A stretch of DNA of 64,000 nt from Flavobacterium sp. N2820 (GCF_025947285.1 NZ_CP110008.1:248001-312000), one strand, 5' to 3'; shown: positions 18,019 to 27,147, counted from the stretch's first letter. Translations and numbers: made by a program. Notes: generated by a model not told the origin, from the sequence alone.

Positions 18019-18759
18019 ATGACACAATTATCCATAAATACAACACAAAATGTAAATATAAATTTTACGGCGGCTTCTGTAGGAGATCGAATTTTTGCGC
18101 AACTGCTTGATATTCTGGTTATGATAGCTTATGTAGTTGTTATTGGATTTTTTTTAGACATTACAGGTTTAACCACTACAATTGAAGCTATGGATGATTG
18201 GTCAATAATGGCTGTTTATGGGATAATTTATTCACCTATAATGTTTTACACCATAGTTCAGGAAAGTTTGTGGGAAGGTCAAACCATTGGAAAGCGCATA
18301 ATGAAAACCAAAGTGATTAAGTTAGATGGTTATCAGGCTGGTTTTGGCGATTATTTAGTACGATGGTTGTTTAGATTGGTTGAAGTTTTTATTGGAAATG
18401 GAATTATAGGGCTAATTACAATAATTGCAAGTCAAAAAAATCAACGTTTAGGGGATATGGCAGCAGGAACAGCTGTGATTACTTTAAAAAATAAGGTCAA
18501 TATAAATCATACAATTATTCAAGACATCAATTCTGATTATGTGCCAACCTATCCTTTGGTTATAAAATTATCGGATAATGATGTTAGGATTATCAAAGAA
18601 ACCTTTGAAACCGCGATTACAACTCGAGATTATGCGACTATAATTAAGTTGAGAGAAAAAGTACTTTCGGTTACTGGAATAAAAAACCAATCAGGAAATG
18701 ATCAAGATTTCATTAGAACTTTATTGAAAGATTACAACTATTACACTCAAAACATGTAA
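18019..18759 (+). CDS. RDD-family membrane protein
   Basis: A 246-residue protein. The RDD domain fills about residues 15-155: it opens with AASVGDRIFAQLLDILVMIAYVVV, has a second segment YGIIYSPIMFYTIVQESLWEGQTIGKRIMKTKVI and ends with a third membrane segment plus GDMAAGTAVI (motifs given in part). A cytoplasmic tail of about 85 residues follows. RDD proteins are three-helix membrane proteins, some of which act in ion exchange, and they commonly accompany SpoIIM genes. The gene diverges from the SpoIIM-like gene and converges on the T9SS cargo gene with only two bases between stop codons. Confidence 0.88.
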   Translation: MTQLSINTTQNVNINFTAASVGDRIFAQLLDILVMIAYVVVIGFFLDITGLTTTIEAMDDWSIMAVYGIIYSPIMFYTIVQESLWEGQTIGKRIMKTKVIKLDGYQAGFGDYLVRWLFRLVEVFIGNGIIGLITIIASQKNQRLGDMAAGTAVITLKNKVNINHTIIQDINSDYVPTYPLVIKLSDNDVRIIKETFETAITTRDYATIIKLREKVLSVTGIKNQSGNDQDFIRTLLKDYNYYTQNM

Positions 18760-18761
18760 TT

Positions 18762-20552
18762 TTAGTAGTTAATATACAAATAGCCTGTTAAAGGTTCAGG
18801 ATAATCTGGATCATTCAAATATAAAATATAATAATAGGTTCCTGGAGCTGCTTTTTGATTTCCAATTCCTTCCGGAACAGTTCCATCCCAATCCAGTTTA
18901 TCTTGATTTCCTGACCATAAATGTTTGCCCCATCGATTGTATATCTCTAATTCAAAATTCACAAAAATATCTCGAAGACCATCAATAAAAAAAACATCGT
19001 TGCTATAATCATTATTTGGCGAAACGGCGTTATAAATTCTTGGTGGACAATTTCGAGTTAATAAATTAAAAGAAGTAATTGAATAACAATTTTCATCTTC
19101 AATTCGGATAAAAATTTCTTTTGGTGTATAAAAAGCTTCGTAGTTTGAAGTGTTATTAATCGGATTGATACTGTTTGTAGCATCATCAAAAAATTCGTAA
19201 AAAGATACTGTTTGATTCAAATCTGTTTTCACCAGTTCATCATAACTTGAAAAATCAAATAATCCTTTGGTAAATCCTAAATTACAACTTGTTAAATCTA
19301 ATAAATCATTAAAGTCTGGTGAAACCAATAATTCGATATCTAATTCAAAAGAATTGTTGTTTTCATTTAATTCGGTAACTATTCCATCACCATTTCCAGC
19401 ATCATCAACTACAGCCAAAAGTGTAAAGTTTAAGGGAATTGCACTTGGAATAGTTAGTGTAAAAGTGCCATTTTCACTTCCTCCAATTGGTATGACAGTT
19501 TGAGTATATGTTGTGCCTACTGCAATTCCGTCTGCATAAAAAGTAATTGGCGTATTTGATTGTAATACTTCAGTACTATTGGTATTTGAAACCGTAAAAT
19601 CTATAGCAACTTCTCTCGAATTACAACTTGTTATTGGATTACTGGTTACAATAGTTGCATCGGGTAATTGACTGTTGAGTTTGGTAATAACGGTATTAAT
19701 CATTATGAAATCTTGAAATGAAGACAATGTAATGGTAGCATTTGTATCTCCAATAGAAACATAACTATCAATATCATAAATGTCTAAATCCATGTTGTAA
19801 AGTGTGGTTGAACCAGTTACAGAATTAGTACTATTAAATACATTATTTATTGGATTAAAAGGATTACTAATTGTTGTACCATTAACCGTAAAAGTTTCGG
19901 TTGGAAGTTGTGAATCTCCTTCCCAAGCAATAAAACCAGCTTTTGCATTTGTATTATTGAGCACAAATAAATTTGTTAGGTTTATTTGTAAAGTATCAGG
20001 TACACCTTGCAAACCATCATAAATATTCAGCTGATTCAATGTTAAATTTGGATTTTCGTAAACAATTAAAATGGCCCAACCCGCAAAATTTGTTTTTCTT
20101 GAATAATGAAGTGGTTCATAAGGTGAAATATCTAAGTTTGAAACTGTATAAGTGCCATTTCCAGTAGTTTGAACAAATGTTGTAATATCTTTAAAAGCAC
20201 TAAAATAGGTAAAGGTATTTGGTGCAAAAAAACGCGAATGACTAAAAGTACGTTCTGCAGTAATTGGAATCCCGTTTAAATCTACTTCAAAATCACCATC
20301 TCCACTTCCTGCCCAATACAGATAAGCTCTTATTATCGAATCTCCACTTCCTAAATTTAATGTTGCTGAAGATGAATTTCCCGTGACATAGCCTAAAGTT
20401 GGATTGTTTTCTGCACTATTTAATGTGTTTCCCACAAAAGTAAAATCATACCGACCGTTTACTTGTTCATAAAGTGTTATATCCTGTCCATTTGTATAGG
20501 AAGGAAAAAAGAGTTGAACCCAAAAAAGGAGGCAAATAATTTTTTTCAACAC
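18762..20552 (-). CDS. T9SS type B secreted protein with CARDB-like domain
   Basis: A 596-residue exported protein. The signal peptide is IICLLFWVQLFFPSYTNGQ. A large beta-rich N-terminal domain of about 270 residues is followed by a CARDB-like domain (DFTVSNTNSTEVLQSNTPI, about 310-405). The C-terminal 90 residues are the type B sorting domain of the gliding-motility-associated family (PRIYNAVSPNNDYSNDVFF, YNRWGKHLWSG, LDWDGTVPEG, GTYYYILYL). Such proteins cross the outer membrane by the type IX system and often mediate adhesion. The start is GTG at 20552 or, just as likely, the next codon TTG at 20549. Confidence 0.88.
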   Translation of the reverse strand: MLKKIICLLFWVQLFFPSYTNGQDITLYEQVNGRYDFTFVGNTLNSAENNPTLGYVTGNSSSATLNLGSGDSIIRAYLYWAGSGDGDFEVDLNGIPITAERTFSHSRFFAPNTFTYFSAFKDITTFVQTTGNGTYTVSNLDISPYEPLHYSRKTNFAGWAILIVYENPNLTLNQLNIYDGLQGVPDTLQINLTNLFVLNNTNAKAGFIAWEGDSQLPTETFTVNGTTISNPFNPINNVFNSTNSVTGSTTLYNMDLDIYDIDSYVSIGDTNATITLSSFQDFIMINTVITKLNSQLPDATIVTSNPITSCNSREVAIDFTVSNTNSTEVLQSNTPITFYADGIAVGTTYTQTVIPIGGSENGTFTLTIPSAIPLNFTLLAVVDDAGNGDGIVTELNENNNSFELDIELLVSPDFNDLLDLTSCNLGFTKGLFDFSSYDELVKTDLNQTVSFYEFFDDATNSINPINNTSNYEAFYTPKEIFIRIEDENCYSITSFNLLTRNCPPRIYNAVSPNNDYSNDVFFIDGLRDIFVNFELEIYNRWGKHLWSGNQDKLDWDGTVPEGIGNQKAAPGTYYYILYLNDPDYPEPLTGYLYINY

Positions 20553-20662
20553 ATTATTATTCAGAAATTATGGTTCCAATTTACTATATTTTTTTTAAAA
20601 AATAGGATAATGAAACTTTGGCAACTAAAAAATTAGTAATTTTCCGCAATTAAAAATAAGTT

Positions 20663-21643
20663 TTGAAGAATTATTTCATTAGAAAATATCAATCACCCGA
20701 TTATTCGCTCTGGAATGAATTTGTAGCCACTGCTAAAAATGCTACTTTTTTATTTCATCGCGATTTTATGGAATATCACAGCGATAGATTTCAGGATTTT
20801 TCACTCTTAATTTTTGACGAAAACCAAAATTTGAAAGCCATTTTGCCTGCAAATAAGGTAGATGATATCGTTTTTTCACATCAAGGATTAACGTATGGCG
20901 GTTTGGTTCTAAACCAAAAAACAAAAATGCAAGAAGTAATTGAAATAACATTCAATTTGTTGCGTTTTTTATATGAGAATGAAATTTCAACCCTTAATTT
21001 AAAACAATTACCTTCTTTTTATGCCAAATTTCCTTCTGAAGAAATGGAATATTTAAGTTTTATTTTAAATGCGAAATTAGTTAGAAGAGACACCTTATCA
21101 GTAATAGCAATGCATACTGATTTTCTCTTTACTAAAGGAAGAATTGAAGGAATTAGAAAAGGCAAAGAAAATAATTTGATTTGCAAAGAAGAGGCAAGTT
21201 TTGAGTCATTTTGGAATGAAATTTTAATTCCTAATTTAAAGCAAAAACACAGAGCAAAACCAGTTCATTCACTTGATGAAATTACGTTTTTAAAGTCAAA
21301 ATTTCCAAACAATATTAGACAATTTAATGTGTATAAAGAAAACGAGATAGTTGCCGGAACCACAATTTTTGAATCAAATTCTGTTGTGCATTCGCAATAT
21401 ATTTCTGGAAATTCAAATAAAAATGAATTGGGTAGTTTAGATTTTTTACATAATTATTTAATTCATGAAGTATTTCCTAAAAAAGACTTTTTTGATTTCG
21501 GAATTTCCAATGAAAATCATGGAAAAAACATTAATCATGGATTGTTATTTTGGAAAGAAAGTTTTGGAGCGCGAACAATAGTTCAAAATTTTTATGAAAT
21601 TGAAACCAAGAATTATTCACTTTTAGAAAACGTTTTAATATGA
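20663..21643 (+). CDS. FemAB/GNAT-fold acyltransferase of the glycan locus
   Basis: The 326-residue protein starts at TTG (MKNYFIRKYQSPDYSLWNEFV). The layout, with an N-terminal WNEFVATAKNATFLFHRDFMEYH and a C-terminal half including VYKENEIVAGTTIFESNSVVHSQYISG and SLDFLHNYLIHEVFPKKDFFDFGIS (in part), is that of FemAB-like double-GNAT proteins, which transfer acyl or aminoacyl groups to sugars or peptides. Its stop overlaps the start of the aminotransferase gene (ATGA), so N-acylation of the amino sugar made next door is plausible but unproven. It begins a plus-strand glycan operon. Confidence 0.78.
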   Translation: MKNYFIRKYQSPDYSLWNEFVATAKNATFLFHRDFMEYHSDRFQDFSLLIFDENQNLKAILPANKVDDIVFSHQGLTYGGLVLNQKTKMQEVIEITFNLLRFLYENEISTLNLKQLPSFYAKFPSEEMEYLSFILNAKLVRRDTLSVIAMHTDFLFTKGRIEGIRKGKENNLICKEEASFESFWNEILIPNLKQKHRAKPVHSLDEITFLKSKFPNNIRQFNVYKENEIVAGTTIFESNSVVHSQYISGNSNKNELGSLDFLHNYLIHEVFPKKDFFDFGISNENHGKNINHGLLFWKESFGARTIVQNFYEIETKNYSLLENVLI

Positions 21644-22770
21644 TTCCATTTCTAAATTTAAAAAAAATAAACCAACCGTTTGAAATTGCACTCCAAGAAA
21701 AAATGGAACAATTTTTAACGAAGGGTTGGTATATTTTAGGAAATGAAGTGAAAACATTTGAAGCTGATTTTGCAAGCTATTGTGGAGCAAAACATTGTAT
21801 AGGCGTTGGAAATGGTTTAGACGCTTTAGTCTTAATTTTCAAGGCCTACATTCATTTGGGGAAATTGCAAAAAGGAGATGAAGTTATTGTGCCTGCTAAC
21901 ACGTATATTGCTAGTATTTTAGCAGTTCTACAAGCCGATTTAGTTCCGGTTTTAGTGGAGCCAAAATTTGAGACTTTCAACATTAATCCGGATTGGATTG
22001 AACAAAAAATCACTTCCAAAACCAAAGCTATTTTACCCGTTCATTTATATGGACAATTGTGCGAAATGGAACAAATAAATGCAATTGCTCAAAAACATAA
22101 TTTGTTAGTAGTTGAAGATGCAGCTCAAGCTCATGGCGCAAAATTTAGTGTTCAGTCGCAGTTTTCAGTCACAGATTGTCATGCTGAACTCGTTTCAGCA
22201 TCTTATCATCCAACAGCCTACAGCTTTTATCCCAGTAAAAATTTAGGAGCTCTTGGCGATGGTGGTGCGATTACAACGAATGATGATGAATTGGCAGAGG
22301 TTTTATTTTCTTTAAGAAATTATGGTTCAAAAGTAAAATACGAAAACGAAATTATTGGTATAAATTCACGATTAGATGAATTGCAGGCGGCTTTTTTAAA
22401 TGTGAAATTACCTCATTTAGACGCTGAAAATCAATTTAGAAGACAAATTGCAAGACGCTATCTTTCTGAAATTAAAAATGATAAATTAGTCTTGCCATTT
22501 TGGGATGGGAGCGAAAATCATGTATTTCATTTATTTATCATTCGTACTCAAAACCGTCAAGCACTTCAAAATTATTTAAAAAATAACAAAATAGAAACGA
22601 TGATTCATTATCCAATTCCGCCACACAAACAAAAAGCGTTGTCTAATTGGAATCATCTATCGTTTCCAATTACCGAAAAAATACACGAAGAAGTAGTGAG
22701 TATTCCAATGAATCCAAGTTTGACTGATGATGAAATTCAGCATATTATTTCAACTTTAAATCATTATTAA
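21640..22770 (+). CDS. DegT/DnrJ/EryC1/StrS aminotransferase, FdtB-like, with an inserted repeat element
   Basis: A 376-residue PLP-dependent sugar aminotransferase. Motifs are KGWYILGNEVKTFE, GVGNGLDALVL, VEDAAQAHGA and SFYPSKNLGALGDGG, in which Lys200 is the expected Schiff-base lysine, then GINSRLDELQAAFL. With the FdtA-like isomerase at 31180 it is best read as a dTDP-3-oxo-6-deoxyhexose 3-transaminase making dTDP-3-amino-3,6-dideoxyhexose. Residues 165-192 are longer than usual for the family; within them C180 to S188 (CHAELVSAS) are encoded by a hairpin repeat element found elsewhere in the window outside genes. The reading frame is intact and the catalytic motifs are unaffected. Confidence 0.87.
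   Translation: MIPFLNLKKINQPFEIALQEKMEQFLTKGWYILGNEVKTFEADFASYCGAKHCIGVGNGLDALVLIFKAYIHLGKLQKGDEVIVPANTYIASILAVLQADLVPVLVEPKFETFNINPDWIEQKITSKTKAILPVHLYGQLCEMEQINAIAQKHNLLVVEDAAQAHGAKFSVQSQFSVTDCHAELVSASYHPTAYSFYPSKNLGALGDGGAITTNDDELAEVLFSLRNYGSKVKYENEIIGINSRLDELQAAFLNVKLPHLDAENQFRRQIARRYLSEIKNDKLVLPFWDGSENHVFHLFIIRTQNRQALQNYLKNNKIETMIHYPIPPHKQKALSNWNHLSFPITEKIHEEVVSIPMNPSLTDDEIQHIISTLNHY
22177..22204 (+). repeat. REP-like hairpin element inside the aminotransferase coding sequence
   Basis: TGTCATGCTGAACTCGTTTC and the following CAGCATCTT form a perfect 8-bp stem (ATGCTGAA 22181-22188 with TTCAGCAT 22194-22201) and a CTCGT loop. The same element is intergenic at 13142 and 38053. Here it is translated in frame as CHAELVSAS. 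Confidence 0.8.
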
Positions 22771-22771
22771 A

Positions 22772-23341
22772 ATGGGAATTCTGCATCAATTGAAACAATT
22801 TACTTTTGTAAAGCTACGGATATTAAAATATAAAAGTTTATCAACTTGTCAGCAGGTTTTGGGTCAACCCAAATTATATCATCCATTACTTTTAAACGGA
22901 AAAGGTAAGATTTCGTTTGGAAAAAATGTACAAATTGGTGTTGTAAATTCACCAAACTACTATTCACATTACTCTTATTTTGAAGCAAGAAGTTCAGAAA
23001 GTGAAATTTTCATTGGAAATGACGTCTCAATTAATAACAATTGTTCCATCGAATCGCTTTCAAAAGTTACGATTCATGATAATGTTTTGATTGGAATAAA
23101 TTGTGCTATTCTGGATAACGATGGACATGATTTAGCAATTGACAAACGACTTTCAGGAACGCCAAAATGTGCGGAAATTACAATTGAAAAGAATGTTTTT
23201 ATAGGTGATAATGTTACCATTTTGAAAGGGGTAACTATTGGCGAAAATTCGGTGATTGGTAATGGTTCTGTTGTAACAAAAAGTATTCCTGCTAATGTAG
23301 TTGCTGTTGGAAATCCAGCAAAAATTACTAAAGAAATTTAA
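22772..23341 (+). CDS. Left-handed beta-helix (hexapeptide) acyltransferase
   Basis: A 189-residue hexapeptide-repeat acetyltransferase. The repeats are visible as IGNDVSINNNCSIES, VTIHDNVLIGINCAI, ITIEKNVFIGDNVTI and VTIGENSVIGNGSVV, ending in VAVGNPAKITK, the usual C-terminal element. The DNDGHD segment (about residue 113) carries the probable catalytic histidine. It starts one base after the aminotransferase stop. In this context it could N-acetylate the amino sugar (an FdtC-like role) or O-acetylate a glycan; the sequence alone does not decide. Confidence 0.85.
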   Translation: MGILHQLKQFTFVKLRILKYKSLSTCQQVLGQPKLYHPLLLNGKGKISFGKNVQIGVVNSPNYYSHYSYFEARSSESEIFIGNDVSINNNCSIESLSKVTIHDNVLIGINCAILDNDGHDLAIDKRLSGTPKCAEITIEKNVFIGDNVTILKGVTIGENSVIGNGSVVTKSIPANVVAVGNPAKITKEI

Positions 23342-23342
23342 T

Positions 23343-24608
23343 TTGAATTTTTTCGAAAAACATAAATTACTTAAAGTTTTATCACTAAATGCTTTTGGCG
23401 TATTGGTTCAATTTGTGTTGGGAATTTTCTCTGTGCGAATCATTTCTGAGTTTTTAGGACCAAACGGAATGGCATTAACGGGAAATTTTAGAAGTTTTAC
23501 ATCATTATTCAAATCGATTAGTGTTTTAGGTTTAAAAGAAGGTTTAATCAAGTTATTTTTAGAAAATACAGATAGTAAAGAAGAAAAAAACAGCGTTGTT
23601 TCTTCTTTTTTAGTATTCTTTTTGGGCTTATCGTTTGTATTAACAATACTAATTGTTTTGTTCGCAGAACCATTAAGTTCTTATTTATTTCAAAACCCTG
23701 TTTTTTCGGTTTATTTGAACTATTTTGCTGTTTTATTGCCATTTTTTGTTCTGCAAACGTTGCTAATCACTATTTTTAATGCCAATCAAGAATTTAAGAA
23801 AATCGTTGGTATTCAAATTAGTACGAATATTCTCTTATTTGTAAGTTCGTTTTATTTTATTTACCAACAAGAGTTGGAAGGTGCTTTTTTTGCGATTGCG
23901 ATTGCCGATTTTGTTAGCTTTTTTGTCGCTGTTTTTTTTGTAAGAAAGCAATTTTCTTTTTCGTTCAAATTTCAATCTCATTATCTAAAAACAATATCTA
24001 AATTCATAGGAATGGCTTTAGTTAGTGCGATTTTAATTCCAGTTACGGCCATTTTAATTCGTAATTATATTATTGATAATTCAAGTTTATACAATGCAGG
24101 AATTTGGGAAGCAATTACAAGAATATCAGGGTTTTATATGATGTTTTTTAGCGCTGGATTATCGTTGTATTATTTGCCAAAGTTATCAGCTTTAAAAACG
24201 GATGATGAATTTAAAACCGAATTAAAATATTACTTTAAAATATTAATTCCGGTTTTTATGGGCGTTCTTTTAATGGTTTTTTTATTAAAAGATATTATAA
24301 TTTCAATTGCATTAACTTCAGAATTTCAAGCGGTGAGCGAATTGTTAATTTGGCAACTTATTGGCGATTTATTTCGAGTGATGACTTTAGCTTTTGGCTT
24401 TCAAATCCTTGTAAAAGCTATGGTTTCAAAATATATTTTTATTGAAATCATTTACAACGGATTGTTTTTAGGTTTAAGTTTTTTTCTGTTTGATTCGCTT
24501 CAAGTAAAAGGAGTTATGCAAGCGTATGTAATTGCAAATGCGATAACCTTTTTTGTAGTTTTATTGATGTTTAGAAAATTGTTTTTTAAATATAAAAAAA
24601 GAGTATAA
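23343..24608 (+). CDS. Polysaccharide flippase (Wzx/O-antigen translocase type)
   Basis: A multi-pass protein with about twelve membrane segments of the MOP exporter superfamily. The N-terminus reads LSLNAFGVLVQFVLGIFSV then RIISEFLGPNGMALTGNFRS, typical of O-antigen translocases that flip lipid-linked oligosaccharides across the inner membrane. The chosen start is TTG at 23343, one base after the acyltransferase stop. An ATG at 23301 would add 14 residues and overlap the preceding gene by 41 bases. The translocase places assembly of a lipid-linked glycan unit at this locus. Confidence 0.85.
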   Translation: MNFFEKHKLLKVLSLNAFGVLVQFVLGIFSVRIISEFLGPNGMALTGNFRSFTSLFKSISVLGLKEGLIKLFLENTDSKEEKNSVVSSFLVFFLGLSFVLTILIVLFAEPLSSYLFQNPVFSVYLNYFAVLLPFFVLQTLLITIFNANQEFKKIVGIQISTNILLFVSSFYFIYQQELEGAFFAIAIADFVSFFVAVFFVRKQFSFSFKFQSHYLKTISKFIGMALVSAILIPVTAILIRNYIIDNSSLYNAGIWEAITRISGFYMMFFSAGLSLYYLPKLSALKTDDEFKTELKYYFKILIPVFMGVLLMVFLLKDIIISIALTSEFQAVSELLIWQLIGDLFRVMTLAFGFQILVKAMVSKYIFIEIIYNGLFLGLSFFLFDSLQVKGVMQAYVIANAITFFVVLLMFRKLFFKYKKRV

Positions 24609-24628
24609 TTTAATTAAAAATAGCAAAA

Positions 24629-26077
24629 ATGCTTTTTAACTCAATAGACTTTGCCATTTTTTTACCAATAGTTTTTTTTCTTTATTGGTTTGTAACGAAC
24701 AAAAATTTAAAACTACAAAACGCATTAATTGTTTTAGTTAGTTATTTTTTTTATGGTTGGTGGAATTGGAATTTCTTATTACTAATTCTATTAAGTACTA
24801 TAGTTGATTATACTGTTTGTAGAATTTTAAGTTTTGAAGAAAATAAGTTAAAAAGGAAACTATTATTATGGGTAAGTATTGTTGTAAATCTTGGAATTCT
24901 AGGTTTTTTTAAATATTACAACTTTTTTTTAGACAATTTTATAACTGCTTTTTCATTTTTTGGTTCCGATATAAAAGCAAATTCACTCAATATAATATTA
25001 CCTGTTGGAATAAGTTTTTATACTTTTCAAACAATGAGTTATACTATTGATGTGTATAGAAAAAAAATTGAACCAGTAAAAGATTTCATTATTTTTTCTG
25101 CTTTTGTGAGTTTCTTTCCTCAACTTGTTGCTGGCCCAATTGAAAGAGCAACTAATTTGTTACCCCAGTTTAATAAAAAGAGAACATTTAACTATTCTAA
25201 AGCTGTTGATGGTTTGCGACAAATTCTATGGGGATTATTTAAAAAAATTGTAATTGCTGATAATTGTGCTGAGTTTGCAAATCTAATCTTCAACAATTCA
25301 TCTGATTATTCAGGAAGTACTTTAGTTTTGGGAGCTTTGTTTTTTACTTTTCAAATCTATGGTGATTTTTCGGGTTATTCAGATATTGCAATTGGAACTT
25401 CCAGACTCTTTGGTTTTGATTTGATGCGAAATTTTAACTTTCCCTATTTTTCAAGGGATATTGCCGAGTTTTGGCGACGATGGCATATTTCACTTTCAAC
25501 GTGGTTTCGAGATTATTTATATATTCCACTTGGCGGCAGTCGTGGTGGAACGTGGATGAAAATTACAAATACATTTCTCATATTTATAGTCAGTGGATTT
25601 TGGCACGGAGCTAACTGGACTTTTATTGCATGGGGCGCTTTAAATGCGATCTATTTTTTACCTTTATTATTAACAAATAGCCATCGTAATAATATTGGAA
25701 TTGTAGCTCAAGGCTCAAAACTACCAAGTGCAAAAGAACTTTTGTTTATGTTGTTAACTTTTGGATTAACCGTTTTAGCATGGATATTTTTTCGTGCTGA
25801 AAACATAGAACATGCTTTAAGTTATATTTCTCAAATTTTCTCATCATCTCTTTTTACTTTTCCTGAATTTGAAGGAATGATAAAGGCTTTGACAACAATT
25901 ATTCTCATATTGTTTTTTATTTTAATAGAATGGCAAGGAAGAGAAAAGCAATATGCAATTGAACATTTTGGTTCAAAATGGAAACAACCATTGCGCTACT
26001 TGTTTTATTATTCCATTATCATTATAATATTTTTATTTGGCGGTAAAGAGCAGCAATTTATTTATTTTCAGTTTTAA
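24629..26077 (+). CDS. MBOAT-family membrane O-acyltransferase (AlgI-like)
   Basis: A 482-residue polytopic protein with the hallmark MBOAT motifs: FPQLVAGPIERATNLLPQ, then YSDIAIGTSRLFGFDL, FWRRWHISLSTWFRDYLYIPLGG, and the invariant histidine in SGFWHGANWTFIAWG (about residues 328-342). AlgI-like MBOATs acetylate extracellular polysaccharides or peptidoglycan. It stands 3 bases before an SGNH-like gene, the usual partner that moves the acyl group onto the glycan. It starts 20 bases after the flippase gene. Confidence 0.93.
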   Translation: MLFNSIDFAIFLPIVFFLYWFVTNKNLKLQNALIVLVSYFFYGWWNWNFLLLILLSTIVDYTVCRILSFEENKLKRKLLLWVSIVVNLGILGFFKYYNFFLDNFITAFSFFGSDIKANSLNIILPVGISFYTFQTMSYTIDVYRKKIEPVKDFIIFSAFVSFFPQLVAGPIERATNLLPQFNKKRTFNYSKAVDGLRQILWGLFKKIVIADNCAEFANLIFNNSSDYSGSTLVLGALFFTFQIYGDFSGYSDIAIGTSRLFGFDLMRNFNFPYFSRDIAEFWRRWHISLSTWFRDYLYIPLGGSRGGTWMKITNTFLIFIVSGFWHGANWTFIAWGALNAIYFLPLLLTNSHRNNIGIVAQGSKLPSAKELLFMLLTFGLTVLAWIFFRAENIEHALSYISQIFSSSLFTFPEFEGMIKALTTIILILFFILIEWQGREKQYAIEHFGSKWKQPLRYLFYYSIIIIIFLFGGKEQQFIYFQF

Positions 26078-26080
26078 TTT

Positions 26081-27052
26081 ATGAGAAAATTCATATTCAA
26101 AATATTGTTTTTTATTTTGCCTTTAATAGTGCTTATATTGCCTCTTGACTATGGTATTTCTTACTTTCTAAGTAAATCAAATCAGTTTCCAGGAGAATTT
26201 GAAGTAATGAATGATATTTATAATTCTAAGGCTAATTGTGAAGTGGCAATTTATGGTTCTTCAAGAGCATGGGTACATATTGACCCGGCAATTATTAGCG
26301 ATTCATTAAACCTTACAGCTTATAATTTTGGAATTGATGGTCATAATTTTTGGTTACAATATTTAAGACATTTAGAACTGTTAAAACACAACAATAAACC
26401 CAAAAAAATAATATTAGCGGTAGATTTATATAGTTTGCAAAAAAGAGATGATTTGTATGAGTCAGATCAATTTCTTCCATATATGTTATGGAATAAAAAC
26501 ATTAAAAAATATACAAGTTCTTATAAAGGTTACACAAAATATGATTACGAGATACCACTTATTAGATATGCGGGAAAATTTCAAGCTTTAAAAGGGAGTA
26601 TAAAAATGCTATTAACAGGTTCATCAAATAAAACTTATCGAAATAAAGGTTATTTAGGAATGGATTTAAAATGGAATTCCGATTTTGATACTGCCAAAGC
26701 AGAAATGAAGTCTTATGAAGTTAAATTGCATCAACAAAGTATGCAATTATTTGAATCATTTATTCAAGAATGTAAAAGAGAGAAGATAGATTTAATTTTA
26801 GTTTATGCTCCCGAATATATTGAAGGGCAGAACTTTGTATCAAACCGAAAGGAAATAATTCAAATTTATGAAGATTTGTCTACAAAATATAGTTTAACAT
26901 TTTATGATTATTCTACAGATGAAATATGTTTAGATAAAAATCTTTTTTACAACGCAAGTCATTTAAACAAATTTGGAGCCGAACTTTTTACAAGAAAACT
27001 CGCAACTGACATAAAAGAAAGAGAAAACAATATTTCTAATTACAAAAAGTAA
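26081..27052 (+). CDS. Membrane-anchored SGNH/AlgJ-like protein, partner of the MBOAT
   Basis: The 323-residue protein has an N-terminal signal anchor (KILFFILPLIVLILPLDYGI). CEVAIYGSSRAWVHIDPAII (about residues 50-69) is the block I GSSR of this group, and DKNLFYNASHLNKFGAELF near the C-terminus supplies the SxH-type terminal motif. These features fit periplasmic SGNH-like proteins that accept acyl groups from an MBOAT and transfer them to polysaccharide. The acceptor is unknown. A gap of 95 bases to the next gene contains a candidate promoter. Confidence 0.75.
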   Translation: MRKFIFKILFFILPLIVLILPLDYGISYFLSKSNQFPGEFEVMNDIYNSKANCEVAIYGSSRAWVHIDPAIISDSLNLTAYNFGIDGHNFWLQYLRHLELLKHNNKPKKIILAVDLYSLQKRDDLYESDQFLPYMLWNKNIKKYTSSYKGYTKYDYEIPLIRYAGKFQALKGSIKMLLTGSSNKTYRNKGYLGMDLKWNSDFDTAKAEMKSYEVKLHQQSMQLFESFIQECKREKIDLILVYAPEYIEGQNFVSNRKEIIQIYEDLSTKYSLTFYDYSTDEICLDKNLFYNASHLNKFGAELFTRKLATDIKERENNISNYKK

Positions 27053-27097
27053 ATTATAGTTTTTAATATTCAATTATCTTTTTCTGAATTAAATAAT

Positions 27098-27118
27098 TAG
27101 CTTTGAAAATTATATTTG
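27098..27118 (+). promoter_or_regulatory. Two candidate -7 elements before the glycosyltransferase pair
   Basis: TAGCTTTG (27098-27105) and TATATTTG (27111-27118) both match TAnnTTTG, 42 and 29 bases before the ATG at 27148. No convincing -33 TTG was found for either. Confidence 0.4.
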
Positions 27119-27147
27119 ATAATTGATTTTGGAAAATATTTTAAATA

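Noticed and set aside
22142-22204. The unusual segment of the aminotransferase as evidence of a broken gene.
   Set aside because: The frame continues without interruption through the PLP lysine motif to a normal C-terminus, so the gene is called intact with an inserted element.
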